Notes: generated from the letters alone by a model not told the origin. A DNA stretch of 64,000 bases from Linanthus parryae (GCA_023055425.1 JALGPY010000001.1:68548691-68612690), one strand, 5' to 3'. Positions 21,588 to 34,513 are shown, numbered from the stretch's first letter. A program made the numbers and translations.

Positions 21588-22591
21588 AACCTAGACGCCG
21601 CCGCCGCCCAAGTCGCACATCTTCTTCCCGTGCGCCGCCGCCGCTTCCGCCCAAGTGCTCCGATCTCTCTCTCTCGCTTCCGCTCATTCCGCTGCAATCC
21701 CCCGCTGTTCTCCATCCGATCGGTCTTCCTGTGTAGCTGCCTCCGTCGCCTCCAACAAGCTTCCTTTAATCGATCGACGCTCCCACCCTCTCGATCCATC
21801 CCCAAGCAGCCGTTGCCGTCGGACTTCCACCTGGTCTCGGTTGTAGATCGGAGACCCAGGATGCCTCTGGTTCCACCTCTGATTCCACCTGGTCTGGATT
21901 CAACCCTAACCTCTGATTTTTCTCTTCTCACGAGGATCGACCCTGACGCCGTTCCCTCCGTCGCTCGTCTACCGTCCGTCGCCGGTGCCATCTGCGTCGT
22001 CCAGTAATCCAGCAGATCGCCGTTCTTGGTTTCCCGATTATGCGCTACAACAACGCCATTCACTGCGTTGGTGAATCGCCAATCGCGTATGAGTTTTCCG
22101 GCAATACGCTCACAATTACTTGGATTCAGTTGCGCTGATCAACAGTTGCTATTGAGTTCCGCGCCTCAAGTAGCGCGGAACATCCTCCTTTGGATTCAAG
22201 CACATCCTCTTCGATTCAGCCAATCATTTACTTGATTCAACTCAAAGATTGGTTATTTTATTATTGTCTTTGGATTTTTTTGCACCTCAGCAGATTGTTT
22301 ATTTCCATCACTTGCCACGTCGTTGCTACAACCCCACACCACCTATTGTGGTTCAAGCAGATTGTTTAAGTGGACAGATTGCTATTAAGCTAATTTCTTC
22401 ACCTCATAAGATTAAATATGTTCAATTATTGATTATCCATCCACTGCAAATCGCCATCAATTTATTTGTGGGTTACAACTTCTCTATTACCTATCGAACT
22501 TGACGAAGAGTAGCAATTAAATTTGTGGTACATTGTGCTATTTGGGTAGTGGTCAGTAAGTTAGACTAAATCAACTTGGATTTGGTTTGGA
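21588..22591 (+). other. Non-gag filler in the gag position of Copia-2
   Basis: Immediately after the primer site, where Ale-type elements normally start gag, there is a CT- and CCG-rich leader-like sequence (about 21590-22010) followed by AT-richer sequence to 22590. I find no gag capsid motif in any frame. It could be captured host sequence or a diverged leader. The frame at 21543-22007 is low complexity and not recognised. Confidence 0.5.
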
Positions 22592-23771
22592 ATGGCTGGT
22601 GACACAATGAAATTTTTAGCTATTTCTTCTTCAGCACCATCATCAACCCAACAGTCACAGAGTCGCAAGGGAAATGGTCGTCTTCGTCACTTTAACCGAA
22701 AAGGACGCAATCAGACTCAGCAATACCCTCAGCAGTATCCCACACCGCCTGCCTCTTCTCACGGTAGCTGGGTGTGGTGCCCTGCCCCATCGCACCCCGC
22801 TGCACCAACACTAGGTTTTTCAGGACCCTCTCAACCTACAGGTACGTCCGGTATTCTTGGTCCAGGACCTTCTCAGCAGGGCCTCACAGCCGCTTCAGCC
22901 TACCCGACTGCTACTGATTTGGGATCTCATTTCTCTGGCATGACACTCAACGTTCCGGATCAGACTTGGTATCTTGATTCCGGCGCATCTGCTCATCTCA
23001 CTCCGCAGTCAGGTATACTCTCCTCTCTCTCGTCATCTTGTCCTTTTTACTAACATACTTATGGGAAAAGGCTCTAGCATTCCAGTGAAAGGATCCGGCA
23101 ATCACACCCTTACCACCAACTCCCGTTCCCTTCGCCTTAGAAATTTCTTACTCACCCCAAACATTATCAAAAACCTAGTTTATGTTCGTCAATTCACTAC
23201 TGACAACAATGTTTCGGTTGAGTTTGACCCTTATGGTTTTTCTATTAAGCACCTACGATCGGGAGCTCTTTTACAGAGGAGCAACAGTTCAGGTGATCTC
23301 TATCCATTCCAGTCTGTCCCCCCACCGTCGTCTGCTGTCTCTTTTGCTGCTCTTCCTGCTTTCGTTTGGCACAACCGCCTTGGTCATCCTGGGCGTCTAG
23401 TTTTAGATTCGCTTCGTAGTAGTCATTTCATTTCTTGTAGTAGGCATAATTCAGAAGCTCTTTGTCATGCTTGACAAATTAGTAAACATGTGCGTTTGCC
23501 TTTTTCACCATCTACTTCTTCTACTTCTAGTCCATTTGACATTATTCACAGTGATTTATGGACATCTCCGGTCTTAAGCAAATCGCACTACAAATACTAC
23601 CTACTACTATTAGATGACTATACCCATTTTCTCTGGGTTTTCCCACTTAAACAGAAAAGCAAAGCGATATCAAAATTTAAACAATTCACTACCTTCGTAC
23701 AAACTCAATTTGAGCGACCCATCAAAACTTTTCAATGTGACCTTGGTGGAGAATTCGATAATGGCTCTTTT
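22592..23771 (+). pseudogene. pol: Copia-2 gag tail, protease and integrase start (5' fragment)
   Basis: From 22592 the frame carries a Gln/Pro/Ser-rich gag tail and then the protease motif WYLDSGASAHLT (about 22968-23003). A one-base expansion in the T run near 23045 shifts the frame. Reading resumes with the pre-integrase zinc region (FVWHNRLGHPG) and then meets TGA at 23472, where relatives have Cys (CHACQ). The integrase start follows (FDIIHSDLW, YYLLLLDDYTHFLWVFPL), up to the second catalytic region, CDLGGEFDNGSF. It stops at 23771, where Copia-3 is inserted. The fragment is non-functional by itself. Confidence 0.88.
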
Positions 23772-25346
23772 TGTTGGAATTGTGCACTAGAGGCAATCAA
23801 TTAATTGTGACATTTATGGATTTACGATTCATTATGTTATCGATATGGAGATATGTTAACATGAATGAAGTCCTTAGAATATAAGTGTTATATTCTTAAA
23901 TATCCCTAGTCGATTATAATGATTAATAGGACAATCATCTAAAGACTAGTATGGGGTTGGATTGATATGGAGATATCATGATCCAACACATGAGTATGCA
24001 TTAGGAGTAATGGCATACTGGATTGACCCATCTCTGAGAAGGCTACATACATGTTATGTTAAGTCACAAGCTCTTCTCGCGGTGCAACGGTATTGTCATC
24101 TTTAGACTTGAAGTCACTAGATATTCTAGTTGTGGATTATTGTGATTTTGGTAGCGTCAAACGCTACACCGTAACTGGGTAGTTATAAAGGCGTGTACAG
24201 GATACAATAAGAAGCAAGCTTAGAGATCGTAGTGGACGTATATAGAATTTGTCCCTCCCACATAACGGGAGCAAATATCCTAGGCCACTCGAGGGATAGT
24301 GCTTATAAAATGTCTGGCCAGACTCAAATAAATCAATATGGGATATTGATGTTATTTGCACGAATAAGGCTATTCCCAGGATCAAGAAACTATGGATTGG
24401 ATATACGAGTGACTTGTATGTCTCGTGTCCAATCCGGATATTGGGACAAAGGGATGAGACAATTACTTGCACAAGGTTTGTCATGATGACTATTCTATTT
24501 GTTGGCTAGAATGGATGTCTTGCTAGAGGCCGCTCCATATTAGTAAATAGTTACTACCAACTAAATAGAACCTATGGGGTCACACGCCATATAGGGGTGA
24601 ACTAGACTTGGGAAATAATTAATTAATATGATTAATTAATTAATTAATTAATTAGAAGGATCAAATCGCAACAACTTGCTAACTTAGTAGGACTAATATG
24701 CAAGTTGGACTAATCCATGTATAGACATGATTAGGATTTGCCAAGGTGGCCTAATTCATGTAGAGACATGATTAGGATTAATTTGCAAATAGAACTAATC
24801 CATGTATTGACATGAGAAGGACTATTTTTGCAAAAGGGGACTAATCCGAACTTGAGTAGGATTAGGAGAGGGGTTCTTTATGTAGTAGGACAAGGAGTTG
24901 TTGGACTATATAAAGGAACACTCCTAACTTATTTTTCTCTCTACACACCACACATCTATTTGATAGAGTAGGAGAGAACAAAGCAAGGAGAGAGAGCAAG
25001 TCCCATAGAGGGCCGAAACCGCTTGGGACCGCCGCCCCCTACCAGTCGGCCAAAAGGGAGAGCCGCCCCACCTTTGGCACTCCATTGTTGGAAATTTCTT
25101 CTTCCTCTTCAATTCTTTCTAGCTAGCACATGGATTTGGAGGATCTAGATCTCACCTCTAGGCGTGGATCAACCGTAGAGACGTGACACTATTCGCGTTT
25201 GAAGTCATCAAAGGAGAACCCTAAGGTGTGTTATTGATTTCTTCCTTTACCATTGTTATGTCTCTTGACTTGTGATCCTTGGAGGCTTTTTCATGGTTTA
25301 TGATTGTTTGTGTTTCCGTTGCGCATCCATGAATCAAAACCCGACA
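23772..25346 (+). repeat. Copia-3 5' LTR
   Basis: Ends are TG and CA. A TATA box, CTATATAAAGG, lies near 24906-24916. A variable (TTAA)n-like run at about 24620-24655 is longer than in the 3' LTR and accounts for most of the length difference. The 3' part carries a GC-rich stretch (CCGCCGCCCCCTACC) after the expected RNA start. Confidence 0.93.
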
Positions 25347-25347
25347 G

Positions 25348-25360
25348 TGGTATCAGAGCC
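25348..25360 (+). promoter_or_regulatory. Copia-3 primer binding site
   Basis: TGGTATCAGAGCC follows the 5' LTR by one base and is complementary to initiator Met tRNA. Confidence 0.9.
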
Positions 25361-26990
25361 ACAGGTCGTAGAGCATAAACGTGGTTTATGTGTTACGTTT
25401 TAGTTGTTTTACACCTTAATTTGATTGTTTATCGCGTAAAACAAGACAAATCAAGCATGGGATGCAATTTTGTCAATAATTAATCATAACAAGATCCAAT
25501 TTTTGCATTAGATGCATGAATTGGTGAGTTTGAGAAATTTTAGGATCTTAGATCTAGGGTTTGGGCATCCTTGGGGAAGAAGGAGTTCTTCCAAAACAAG
25601 GAAACAACCAAACTTGGGCACCAAGCAAGGGAGTTGTTTTGGAAACAACTCCCTATGGAGGTTCGGCCCCCCTAGGGGACCGCCCCTCTTGCTTCCCGTC
25701 CAAGTTTGGCCGCCCTAGGGGCCGGGCGGCCCTAGCCCGCGGCCTAGCCGCGTGGGTTATGGGCCGGGCCGGCCCTAGGGCCTTGCGGTTCATCCTTTTG
25801 GGCCCGGGCAATTTGATTGTTGGGCCCATGGACCATTTTAACCCTAGAAATCCTAAAATCAATTAAAATTGACCAAGCGCTTTAAAATTGGATTTTAGCT
25901 GTTTATGTGCAAATCGCATGGTGATTGGATATGGCCTTAGGATGTGGTTTGACGTGGATGTTTAATTTTGTGGTTTGGTTTTACGGCCTGCGAGCTGATC
26001 AATTAATTGTAATAATTAATTAGGGTTTTATGGCCTGCGTGCCATTTTTTTTCTCAACTTGTGAGATTTATTTTATTTAGTATAGTTGTTAGCTAGTACT
26101 AGATAGAGTAGATTGTTAGCCAAGATTGAAGAAAAGAAGCCCAAAGCCAAAGAAGCCACAAAAGGATGAAGCATGGAGCATGGAGCATTCCACATGACTA
26201 TGAAGGATGGACCAAAAGATCAAGACGCATGGAGATGTGTTTGTTTTAGGGTTCATAGATAATTTCATTGGCTTGGAATTATCTTAATCTAGAAAAGGCC
26301 ATATCCACATCACGTTTAATTTCAGTTTTGTGGTTGTTTACTTTATTGTCTTATTATTGTGTGGTTGGTGTATGGATGATGCATGCAATTAGGATAATAA
26401 GATAATTAGACAACCCGGATCTATTATTTGGAGTTGTGCCCAAACTCAAATAGATAGATTAGTTGATATTGATCAACAAAACAATTAAAATTGAATTTAA
26501 AATCCATCAAAACTCAAATATTGTGTTCTTGCCTTCTCGTTATTTAAACACTCATTATCATCATTATTTATCAATATCGTGCGTGCCAAAGCATGGCGAC
26601 TTGGTTCATAATGATGGAATGCGATGGCACGTAACAATGTGCAATTGTTTAAATAAGAGGTTGAACACAACTAGGCAATTAATGTGATTAAGAAACCTAG
26701 AGGCAACCAATTGGGATTATCCATATGGATGGATAAATAAGGAGTTATTTGCCCAATTGAACCAAGAGTTGCGTAAGGGATGCAATTGGAATTGTTCCTA
26801 CCTAAAGTAGTCAAATTATGGATGACTTGCCAAAGCAAGCTCATAAGGAGATGAAACATGGATCTTGGCCCACTAGAAAATATAAGGATATTTTCCGCAT
26901 TAATATCTTGAGGGTTATTAATCCGTAGTAAAATAGTGGGAGCTATGTTTAACAATTTAAATCCTTGTTAAATATAATTAAACGTCACAA
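25361..26990 (+). other. Copia-3 long leader with GC-rich block
   Basis: A non-coding leader of about 1.6 kb contains a GC-rich patch with repeated GGGCGGCC, GGCCCTAGGG and GGGCCGG words (about 25660-25810) in otherwise AT-rich DNA. The same leader, including this patch and a block with CATGGCGACTTGGTTCATAA (from about 26590), occurs in Copia-4 (inverted, 49703-51340). Confidence 0.75.
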
Positions 26991-29900
26991 ACTTTGCAGA
27001 ATCCTATTATGTTGAATACCCATGGCATTAAACAAATAAAAACGCGACTTTATCTTTTTCTAGACTGGTATAAAATTGAGAATTGTTCTCAAATAAAAGA
27101 GAAATTGTTGTACATCGTAGAACATAAAGTTCTCTTCCTACCAACTACCAAAACACACTCAAACCTAATGGAAGGAACACCAAAGAATGGTTCTTTGGTT
27201 ATGACTTGCCTCATGCTAGCTGCCATGAACTCTGAGCTTTGGAAGCAAGAAGAGAGACATGGAGAAGTATGATATGATCATACATTAAAAGAAGCTCTTT
27301 CAAAAGAGCGAGCTAAACATGAAAGACTTGAAATGTTGCTCCACTTTGGGTTATGCAAATATACTAATTCAATATGATTGAAACGTTAGTGAATATGCAT
27401 ATCTATGAGATGGATTAAGAATAAACGGTTATTCACCCAAGTGGACCAGGAATTGCATTGGATGCAATTATTATTTTGTTTTAAAATTGATTTACTCAAT
27501 ATGATTGAAAAATCGCTAAACAAAAAAAAAACTAATAATGGGCATGGGCAAAAGTTGTTAAAGGTTAACAACATGGGTAAGGGAAAATGGTTTGCGCCGA
27601 CCCCATGGGTAAAGCAAGCCTGTTGCTAAAACCAAGTTGCCTTGGAGTCCCATAGGTGGTGTAGAGGAAGAGAGGCTACCCAAAGTACCTGGAAGTAAGT
27701 AATAAAGGAATTATAAATTCCAATATGGGTATTTTGTTATAGAAATCAATGTGTCTATCTTATCATCATAAGTATATGATACTAGATGAGGATCTCACAT
27801 TTATAGAAATGTGGAGGATCTCAAGAGACGAAGACAATTGGATAAGGAAGAAATAATCCTACACGTGGGGCTATGAAGCAAAGGGTTGTTGAATAAGCCG
27901 TAGGGAATTATTTCTGCCTTTAAGAAATTGTTCATGAATTAGACAAAAACGATCATGTCCTAGCTATGAGTAGGAACATTATCAAAGTTTCTTGTTTGGA
28001 CAAGAAAGCTCCTTATCATAATAAAGGACAAATTTTGTTCCACTTATTATGATATGCATTATTGTAATGTAATTTTGTCTAAGTGGATTCTATATCCATG
28101 ATCATGATAATTTCATCTATAACATTAATACCTAGAGGTTTGCATATAATGATATGAACTTCACTTATCTTTAGCATTATCGTTTAGGCCTCATAAATAA
28201 GAGATACATACCTAGAACTCCATGAGGATGGATTTCTGGAACTCATTTGATTATTGAATCATATGAGACATGTAAGACTTATTAGGCAAAGATATGATCT
28301 TTTGGGAATCATACATATTGATGTATGAAGGCCGCTAAGCACAAATGCTAAAGATGGTTTTCAGTACTTCATCATATTTACTGATGGGATCAGAGAAATA
28401 CGGATTTGTGTATCTTATGAAGAAACAAATCAGAATCCTTTGAATTGTTCAAAGTATTCAGGAATGAAGTAGAGAACCAGCTTGGCAAAAGTATTTAGGC
28501 TCTACGATTTGATCATAGAGGAAAGTACTTGAGCCAAGAGTTTGACAAGAATCCATGGGAGTGTTGGATATGATCCAAAACTCGCTCCACCTAGGACGCC
28601 ACATGGGTTTGGCGTGTCTAAGAGGAGAGTTCAAACCGTGTGGGACACAGTTCGGTCCATGATGAGTCAAACAGAACTTCCAGTTTACCTTTTGGGGCTA
28701 TGTTCTAATTACAGCAAATTTCGCCCTTAACCTTGTTCCATCAAAAACATATTATGAAAAACACCATATGAGATATGGACTAGGAAGTGTCCTAGTATGT
28801 CATTCATAAGGATTTGGGGTTATAAAGTTTATGTAAAAGAGTTTACAAATAAACTTGGACCCAAGTCGGATAAATGTTTTGTGGGATATCCTGAAAAGGA
28901 TATTATTTCTACAACCCAATCGAGAACAAACTGTTTGTTGCTCGAACTACAGTGTCTCTAGGTAGAGATTGTCTCTAAAAGAAACAGTGGTAGGACAGTA
29001 AACTTGAAGAAGTTCAAGAACCACAACATAACATTGATCCTTTTGATGGAACATGAGCAGGATCACAAGGTGTAGTGGAAGCAACCTACTCAGATAACAC
29101 AAGAACCTCATAGGTAAGGTAGGATATGTCAAGGGACTAGAGAAATAAGGATTTTTCATAACCCCTGATATATTGCTCATCAAGATGATCCTACAACCTA
29201 TGACATGGCCACGTGTGGCCATACTCTCAGAAATGGCCTGGAGCCATGAGATACGATATGGAATCCATGTGTACCAACAAAGTATAGACTTTGATGGAAC
29301 CACCTGAAGGGTAGGACCCTTAGGGTGCAAGTGGGTTATGAGGAAACCAACATGGATGGTAATATAATTACCTTTAAGGGAAAATTGGTAGGAAAGGGAT
29401 TTCATGTGAGTTCATAGTATAGACTATGACGAAATCTTTCCCAGCTGTGATGCTTAAATCCATTTTTATATTGCTTGTAGCAATCTGTCTATAGATTGAA
29501 TCAAGCTTCTAGGAGTTGGACTCTTCAAATTCATGATGCAATCAAAGGAGTTTGGTTCCATCAAAATTGAAGATGATACTTGTGTTTACAAGAAGGTTAG
29601 TGGGAGCACAGTTATTTTTCTGGTCTTGTATGTGGAGACATACTTAATCATTAGGAATGTTGCCCCTACTTGGCAGTCTTACGTAGATTGACTAGGGAGT
29701 TGACTTTCTAATGGTAGACTTAAGCGAAGCAACTTGTTCAAGATCTATTGAGGTAGATCAAGATGGTTGTATAGCTTAGGTCATAGTACATAAATTGACA
29801 AAGGTGTTGAAATGGTTCAACGCGAAAAGAATATTGATTCTTACCCATGTCACATGGAATTAGTCTTTGGAATGCTAATTGTCTTCCCAATTAGATTGGG

Positions 29901-30417
29901 AATGGACCGTATGAATTAGATTCACTAGACACGCCATGTTATGTACTAGGCCAGATGTGTCATATGGTATGACACAAAGATACCAGTCAAATCCGGGTGA
30001 GAGTCACTGGATAAATTATTAAGATTATCCTTTAGTACTTGAGAAGCACTAAGGATGAATTTTTGATAAATGGAGGATAGGAAGAGTTTACTGTAAGGGG
30101 TTACAGTGATGCGAACTTCAAATCTGACAAAGAAGATACATATTATAAGTCGAGTTTTAAGTTTAGCCCTAGTGGGAGCGGCTGTGAGCTGGAAAGGTTC
30201 CAGGCAAGATTCAGTCACTGATTCTAGCATAGAGGACTGAGTAAAATTAATGCATAAGATGCATTTACTCAGAATATTCAATCTCAATCAAAATTGTTGA
30301 TGGAGGAGATGTGAATATTTGCAAGGTGCCAGTATATGTCTCGCCCCTACGCAGTGTAAGAGTGGAGGGCCGCGCTAGATCAATAGGCATATGATGCAGG
30401 AGATTGACTCTAGTGCA
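26991..30417 (+). pseudogene. Copia-3 degraded gag-pol
   Basis: Only fragments of coding sequence are readable. A gag-like piece at about 27060-27260 contains LDWYKIENC and MTCLMLAAMNSELWKQ, comparable to the Copia-4 gag. Integrase traces near 28490-28550 match the Copia-4 words around LGKSIKALRSDRGGEYL, with a stop and substitutions. Near 29616 the reverse transcriptase catalytic box reads LVLYVETY instead of LVLYVDDI, so the aspartates are gone. Frames are interrupted by many stops and indels, and no intact domain remains. Confidence 0.85.
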
Positions 30418-30427
30418 AGTGGGAGAC
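30418..30427 (+). promoter_or_regulatory. Copia-3 polypurine tract
   Basis: AAGTGGGAGAC directly precedes the TG of the 3' LTR and is identical to the tract of Copia-4. Confidence 0.88.
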
Positions 30428-31992
30428 TGTTGGAATTGTGCCCTAGAGGCAATCAATTAATTGTGACATTTATGGATTTACGATTCATTATGTTATCGAT
30501 ATGGAGATATGTTAACATGAATGAAGTCCTTAGAATATAAGTGTTATATACTTAAATATCCCTAGTCGATTATAATGATTAATAGGACAATCATCTATAG
30601 ACTAGGAGGGGGTTGGATTGATATGGAGATATCATGATCCAACACATGGGTATGCATTAGGAGTAATGGCATTATGGATTGACCCATCTCCGAGAAGGCT
30701 ACATACATGTTATGTTAAGTCACAAGCGCTTCTCGCGGTGCAACGGTATTGTCATCTTTAGACTTGAAGTCACTAGATATTCTAGTTGTGGATTATTGTG
30801 ATTTTGGTAGCGTCAAACGCTACACCGTAACTGGGTAGTTATAAAGGCGTGTACTGGATACAATAAGAAGCAAGCTTAGAGATCGTAGTGGACGTATATA
30901 GAATTTGTCCCTCCCACATAACGGGAGCAAATATCCTAGGCCACTCGAGGGATAGTGCTTATACAATGTCTGGCCAGACTCAAATAAATCAATGTGGGAT
31001 ATTGATGTTATTTGCACGAATAAGGCTATTCCCAGGATCGAGAAACTATGGATTGGATATACGAGTGTGACTTGTATGTCTCGTGTCCAATCCGGATATT
31101 GGGACAAAGGGATGAGACAATTACTTGCACAAGGTTTGTCATGATGACTATTCTATTTGTTGGCTAGAATGGATGTCTTGCTAGAGGCCGCTCCATATTA
31201 GTAAATAGTTACTACCAACTAAATAGAACCTATGGGGTCACACGCCATATAGGGGTGAACTAGACTTGGGAAATAATTAATTAATATGATTAATTAATTA
31301 GAAGAATCAAATCGCAACAACTTGCTAACTTAGTAGGACTAATATGCAAGTTGGACTAATCCATGTATAGACATGATTAGGATTTGCCAAGGTGGCCTAA
31401 TTCATGTAGAGACATGATTAGGATTAATTTGCAAATAGAACTAATCCATGTATTGACATGAGAAGGACTATTTTTGCAAAAGGGGACTAATCCGAACTTG
31501 AGTAGGATTAGGAGAGGGGTTCTTTATGTAGTAGGACAAGGAGTTGTTGGACTATATAAAGGAACACTCCTAGCTTATTTTTCTCTCTACACACCACACA
31601 TCTATATGATAGAGTAGGAGAGAACAAAGCAAGGAGAGAGAGCAAGTCCCATAGAGGGCCGAAACCCCTTGGGACCGCCGCCCCCTACCCGTCGGCCAAA
31701 AGGGAGAGCCGCCCCACCTTTGGCACTCCATTGTTGGCGATTTCTTCTTCCTCTTCCATTCTTCCTAGCTAGCACATGGATTTGGAGGATCTAGATTTCA
31801 CCTCTAGGCGTGGATCAACCGTAGAGACGTGACACTATTCGCGTTTGAAGTCATTAAAGGAGAACCCTAAGGTGTGTTATTGATTTCTTCCTTTACCATC
31901 GTTATGTCTCTTGACTTGTGATCCTTGGAGGGTTTTGCATGGTTTATGATTGTTTGTGTTTCCGTTGCGCATCCATGAATCAAAACCCTACA
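30428..31992 (+). repeat. Copia-3 3' LTR
   Basis: The 1,565-bp partner of 23772-25346, ending CAAAACCCTACA, followed by target copy CTTTT. Confidence 0.93.
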
Positions 31993-34391
31993 CTTTTCAC
32001 TCTCACGCCATTAATCATGGACTTGTATTCCGGCTTGCGTGTCCTCAGACGTCATCTCAAAATGGCAAAGCTGAACGCATGATTCGTCGAATCAATGACA
32101 TCAGTCGTTCCCTCCTAGCTCAGGCCTCCCTTCCAGCCTCTTTCTGGGTTGAGTCTCTTCTGACTGCTGTCTACCTTCGTAACATTCTTCCCACCAAATT
32201 CCTTGGCAACAATATTCCTACTGTTTCCCTCTACCATCGCTCACCATCCCATGAGCATCTCCGCACTTTCGGATGCTTGTGTTACCCGAACCTCTCTGCC
32301 ACCTCACCTCACAAGCTTGCACCACGCTCTATTCGTTGTGTCTTTATGGGATAACCTCGTAATCATCGTGGGTACAGGTGTCTAGACTTGAGTACTGGTC
32401 GGTTGCACACTTCCCGTCATGTCACCTTTGATGAGACGGTGTTTCCTTTCTCCACTCCTGGGTCTGTGTCTCCCTCTGTCCACAGGACGTCTGATCCCAA
32501 TGACAGTCTTCCGTCTCCCCTTTTCACTCATCGTGCTCATAACCCTGTGGCACACACACCCTCACCCGCACCTACTAGGGCACCCACACAGCTTTCCCCG
32601 TCCAGAACCCTTGTGGAACCTTTTCCTCAGCACTACGTTCGTCGTTCTGTGTCCACTCGCCCTCCTCCCGTACCCTCTGTGCCTGTGTTACCTAACCCCT
32701 CTGAGTCACCCACATCAAGCCCAGTGGGAAATTCTCCTCCCCATCTCTCTCCTGAGATGACCACCAGATCCATGCATGGCATAGTCAAACCAGTCACCCG
32801 TCTCACTTTAGCGGCCCAGCCACCAGACCCCATCTCGCCCCTTCCCAAATCCCCCGTCCTAGCCTTGTCGGATCCTCACTGGAAATCGGCCATGGATGAT
32901 GAGTTTGGAGCTATGGTTAGGAACCACACTTGGGATCTGGTTCCTCGCCCGACAGGGGCTAATGTTCTGCGATCTATGTGGCTCTTTCGCCACAAGTTTC
33001 GCGCTGATGGTAGTCTGCAGAGGTATAAGGCACGATTGGTAGCTAATGGGAAGTCCCTGATGGTTGGGATTTTTTGTGAGGAGACTTTCAACTCGGTTGT
33101 CAAACCAACCACCATCCGTACAGTTCTCAGCATTGCCGTCACGCGCTCTTGGCCTATCCGTCAGCTGGATGTCAAGAACGCTTTTCTTCATGGTGATTTC
33201 TCTGAGACGGTATACATGCATCAGCCCCCTAGCTACCGCGACACACGCCATCCTGAATTTGTTTGCCGGTTACGCAAATCCTTATATGGTCTGAAACAGG
33301 CTCCCCGTGCTTGGTTTCAGCGATTTGCCACCGTCCTCACACAGACTAGCGGTTTCTCTGGTTGCTCGTGTGATGAGTCTCTCTTCGTCTACAGTCGTGC
33401 CTCGGACATCGTCTACCTCCTGCTATATGTGGATGATATCGTCATCGCTGGGTCGTCTCCGGTTGTCTTGGATCAGATTATCACCCAGCTCTCTGGAGAG
33501 TTTGCTATGACTGACTTGGGCCATCTGCATCACTTTCTGGGCATTGCTATCACCCGTGATTTGTCTGGCCTGTTCTTGTCTCAGCATCAGTATGCGACCG
33601 ACATTCTTCGTCGTGCCTCTATGTCGACCTGTAAGTCTACTGCCACCCCTGTTGAGGTAGGAAGTAAACTCACGACTACATCTGGCCCACCGGTTGCTAA
33701 TCCAACATTATACTGCAGCCTTGATGGGGCCTTGCAGTACCTCACGTTCACTCGACCAGACATCCAGTATGCAGTTCAGCAGGTCTGTCTCTTCATGCAT
33801 GACCCCCGTGAGCCGCACTTTCATGCCTTGAAGCGTATCTTACGCTACATCAGTGGGACTCTTGAGCATGGTCTACGGCTCTCTGCCTCAGCTGCCGATT
33901 CTCTCACCGCCTACACTGATGCTGATTGGGCTGGTTGCCCGTACACGCGCCGCTCCACTTCTGGTTACTGTGTCTTCTATGGAGACAATCTTCTCAGTTG
34001 GTCGTCCAAACGCCAGGCAACGGTCTCCCGCTCTAGTGCTGAGGCTGAGTATCGTGGTGTTGCTAACGCCGTCTCCGTACTCTGCTGGGTCCGGAATTTG
34101 CTTCTTCAGCTTCGTGTCACCCCGCCTCGGGCCACTGTCGTGTATTGCGACAATGTGAGTGTTGTCTATCTCTCTGGTAATCCTGTTCAGCATCAGCGTA
34201 CTAAACATGTTGAGATTGATCTACACTTCGTTCGTGAGAAGGTTCGTTTGGGTCAGCTTCGCGTGTTGCACATTCCTGCTGATTATCAGTACGTCGACAT
34301 CTTCACCAAGGGTCTTCCTCGGCCCTTGTTCCAGCGCTTCCGATCCAGTCTCAGTGTTGGCGCGCCTACAGTTTCGACTGCGGGGGAGTAA
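31993..34391 (+). pseudogene. pol: Copia-2 integrase end, reverse transcriptase and RNase H (3' fragment)
   Basis: The frame resumes exactly after Copia-3 with the rest of the integrase core (TSSQNGKAERMIRRIND, with the catalytic Glu). A TAA at 32352 replaces the Tyr expected in a GYPxNHRGYRCLD-like box; the same frame then stays open from 32355 to the end. Reverse transcriptase has DVKNAFLHGDF, LYGLKQAPRAW and catalytic YVDD (about 33427); RNase H has YTDADWAG, SSAEAEYRG and YCDNVSVVYLS. The natural stop TAA (34389-34391) is formed by the first three bases of the 3' LTR, and the preceding GGGGGAG serves both as codons and as polypurine tract. Confidence 0.92.
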
Positions 34392-34508
34392 TAGTCGTAG
34401 GACTCATCGTGTAATTAGTAGAGGACTCATTGTGTAATTAGTGTTGTAATTACTATTTAAACATTGTGAATACTGAATGAAAGACACGGAAGATGTCTCC
34501 CACTTTCA
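34389..34508 (+). repeat. Copia-2 3' LTR
   Basis: The 120-bp LTR from TAATAGTCGTAGGAC to CTCCCACTTTCA, preceded by GCGGGGGAG (polypurine tract, 34380-34388) and followed by target copy CATAG. Confidence 0.9.
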
Positions 34509-34513
34509 CATAG

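Larger units (their letters stand above)
23772..31992 (+). mobile_element. Copia-3: full-length Copia element with dead interior, nested in Copia-2
   Basis: LTRs of 1,575 bp (23772-25346) and 1,565 bp (30428-31992) run from TGTTGGAATTGTGC to AATCAAAACCCNACA. The 5-bp duplication CTTTT (23767-23771 and 31993-31997) is perfect and falls inside the integrase reading frame of Copia-2. By eye the LTRs differ at roughly 30 sites, about 2 percent, while the interior has no long reading frame and many stops. LTR and leader sequence relate it to Copia-4. It probably moved as a defective copy using proteins from a relative. Confidence 0.95.
21453..34508 (+). mobile_element. Copia-2: Ale/Retrofit-like Copia element with 120-bp LTRs, split by Copia-3
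   Basis: The two very short LTRs (21453-21574, 122 bp; 34389-34508, 120 bp) are flanked by the perfect duplication CATAG (21448-21452 and 34509-34513). Termini are TA and CA, not TG and CA. Removing the 8.2-kb nested element and one CTTTT copy leaves about 4.8 kb, normal for this small lineage. RT and RNase H style (LYGLKQAPRAWFQRF, RRSTSGYCVFYGDNLLSWSSKRQ) points to Ale/Retrofit. The usual gag core is missing; about 1 kb of unrelated CT-rich sequence lies in its place. Confidence 0.92.

Noticed and set aside
21543..22063. Overlapping frames of about 155-163 codons on both strands
   Set aside because: CT/CCG-rich composition keeps both strands open; no motif, and it lies in the Copia-2 leader region.
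32419..34437. Secondary frames inside Copia-2 pol on both strands
   Set aside because: They overlap the clear RT/RNase H frame and show no homology.
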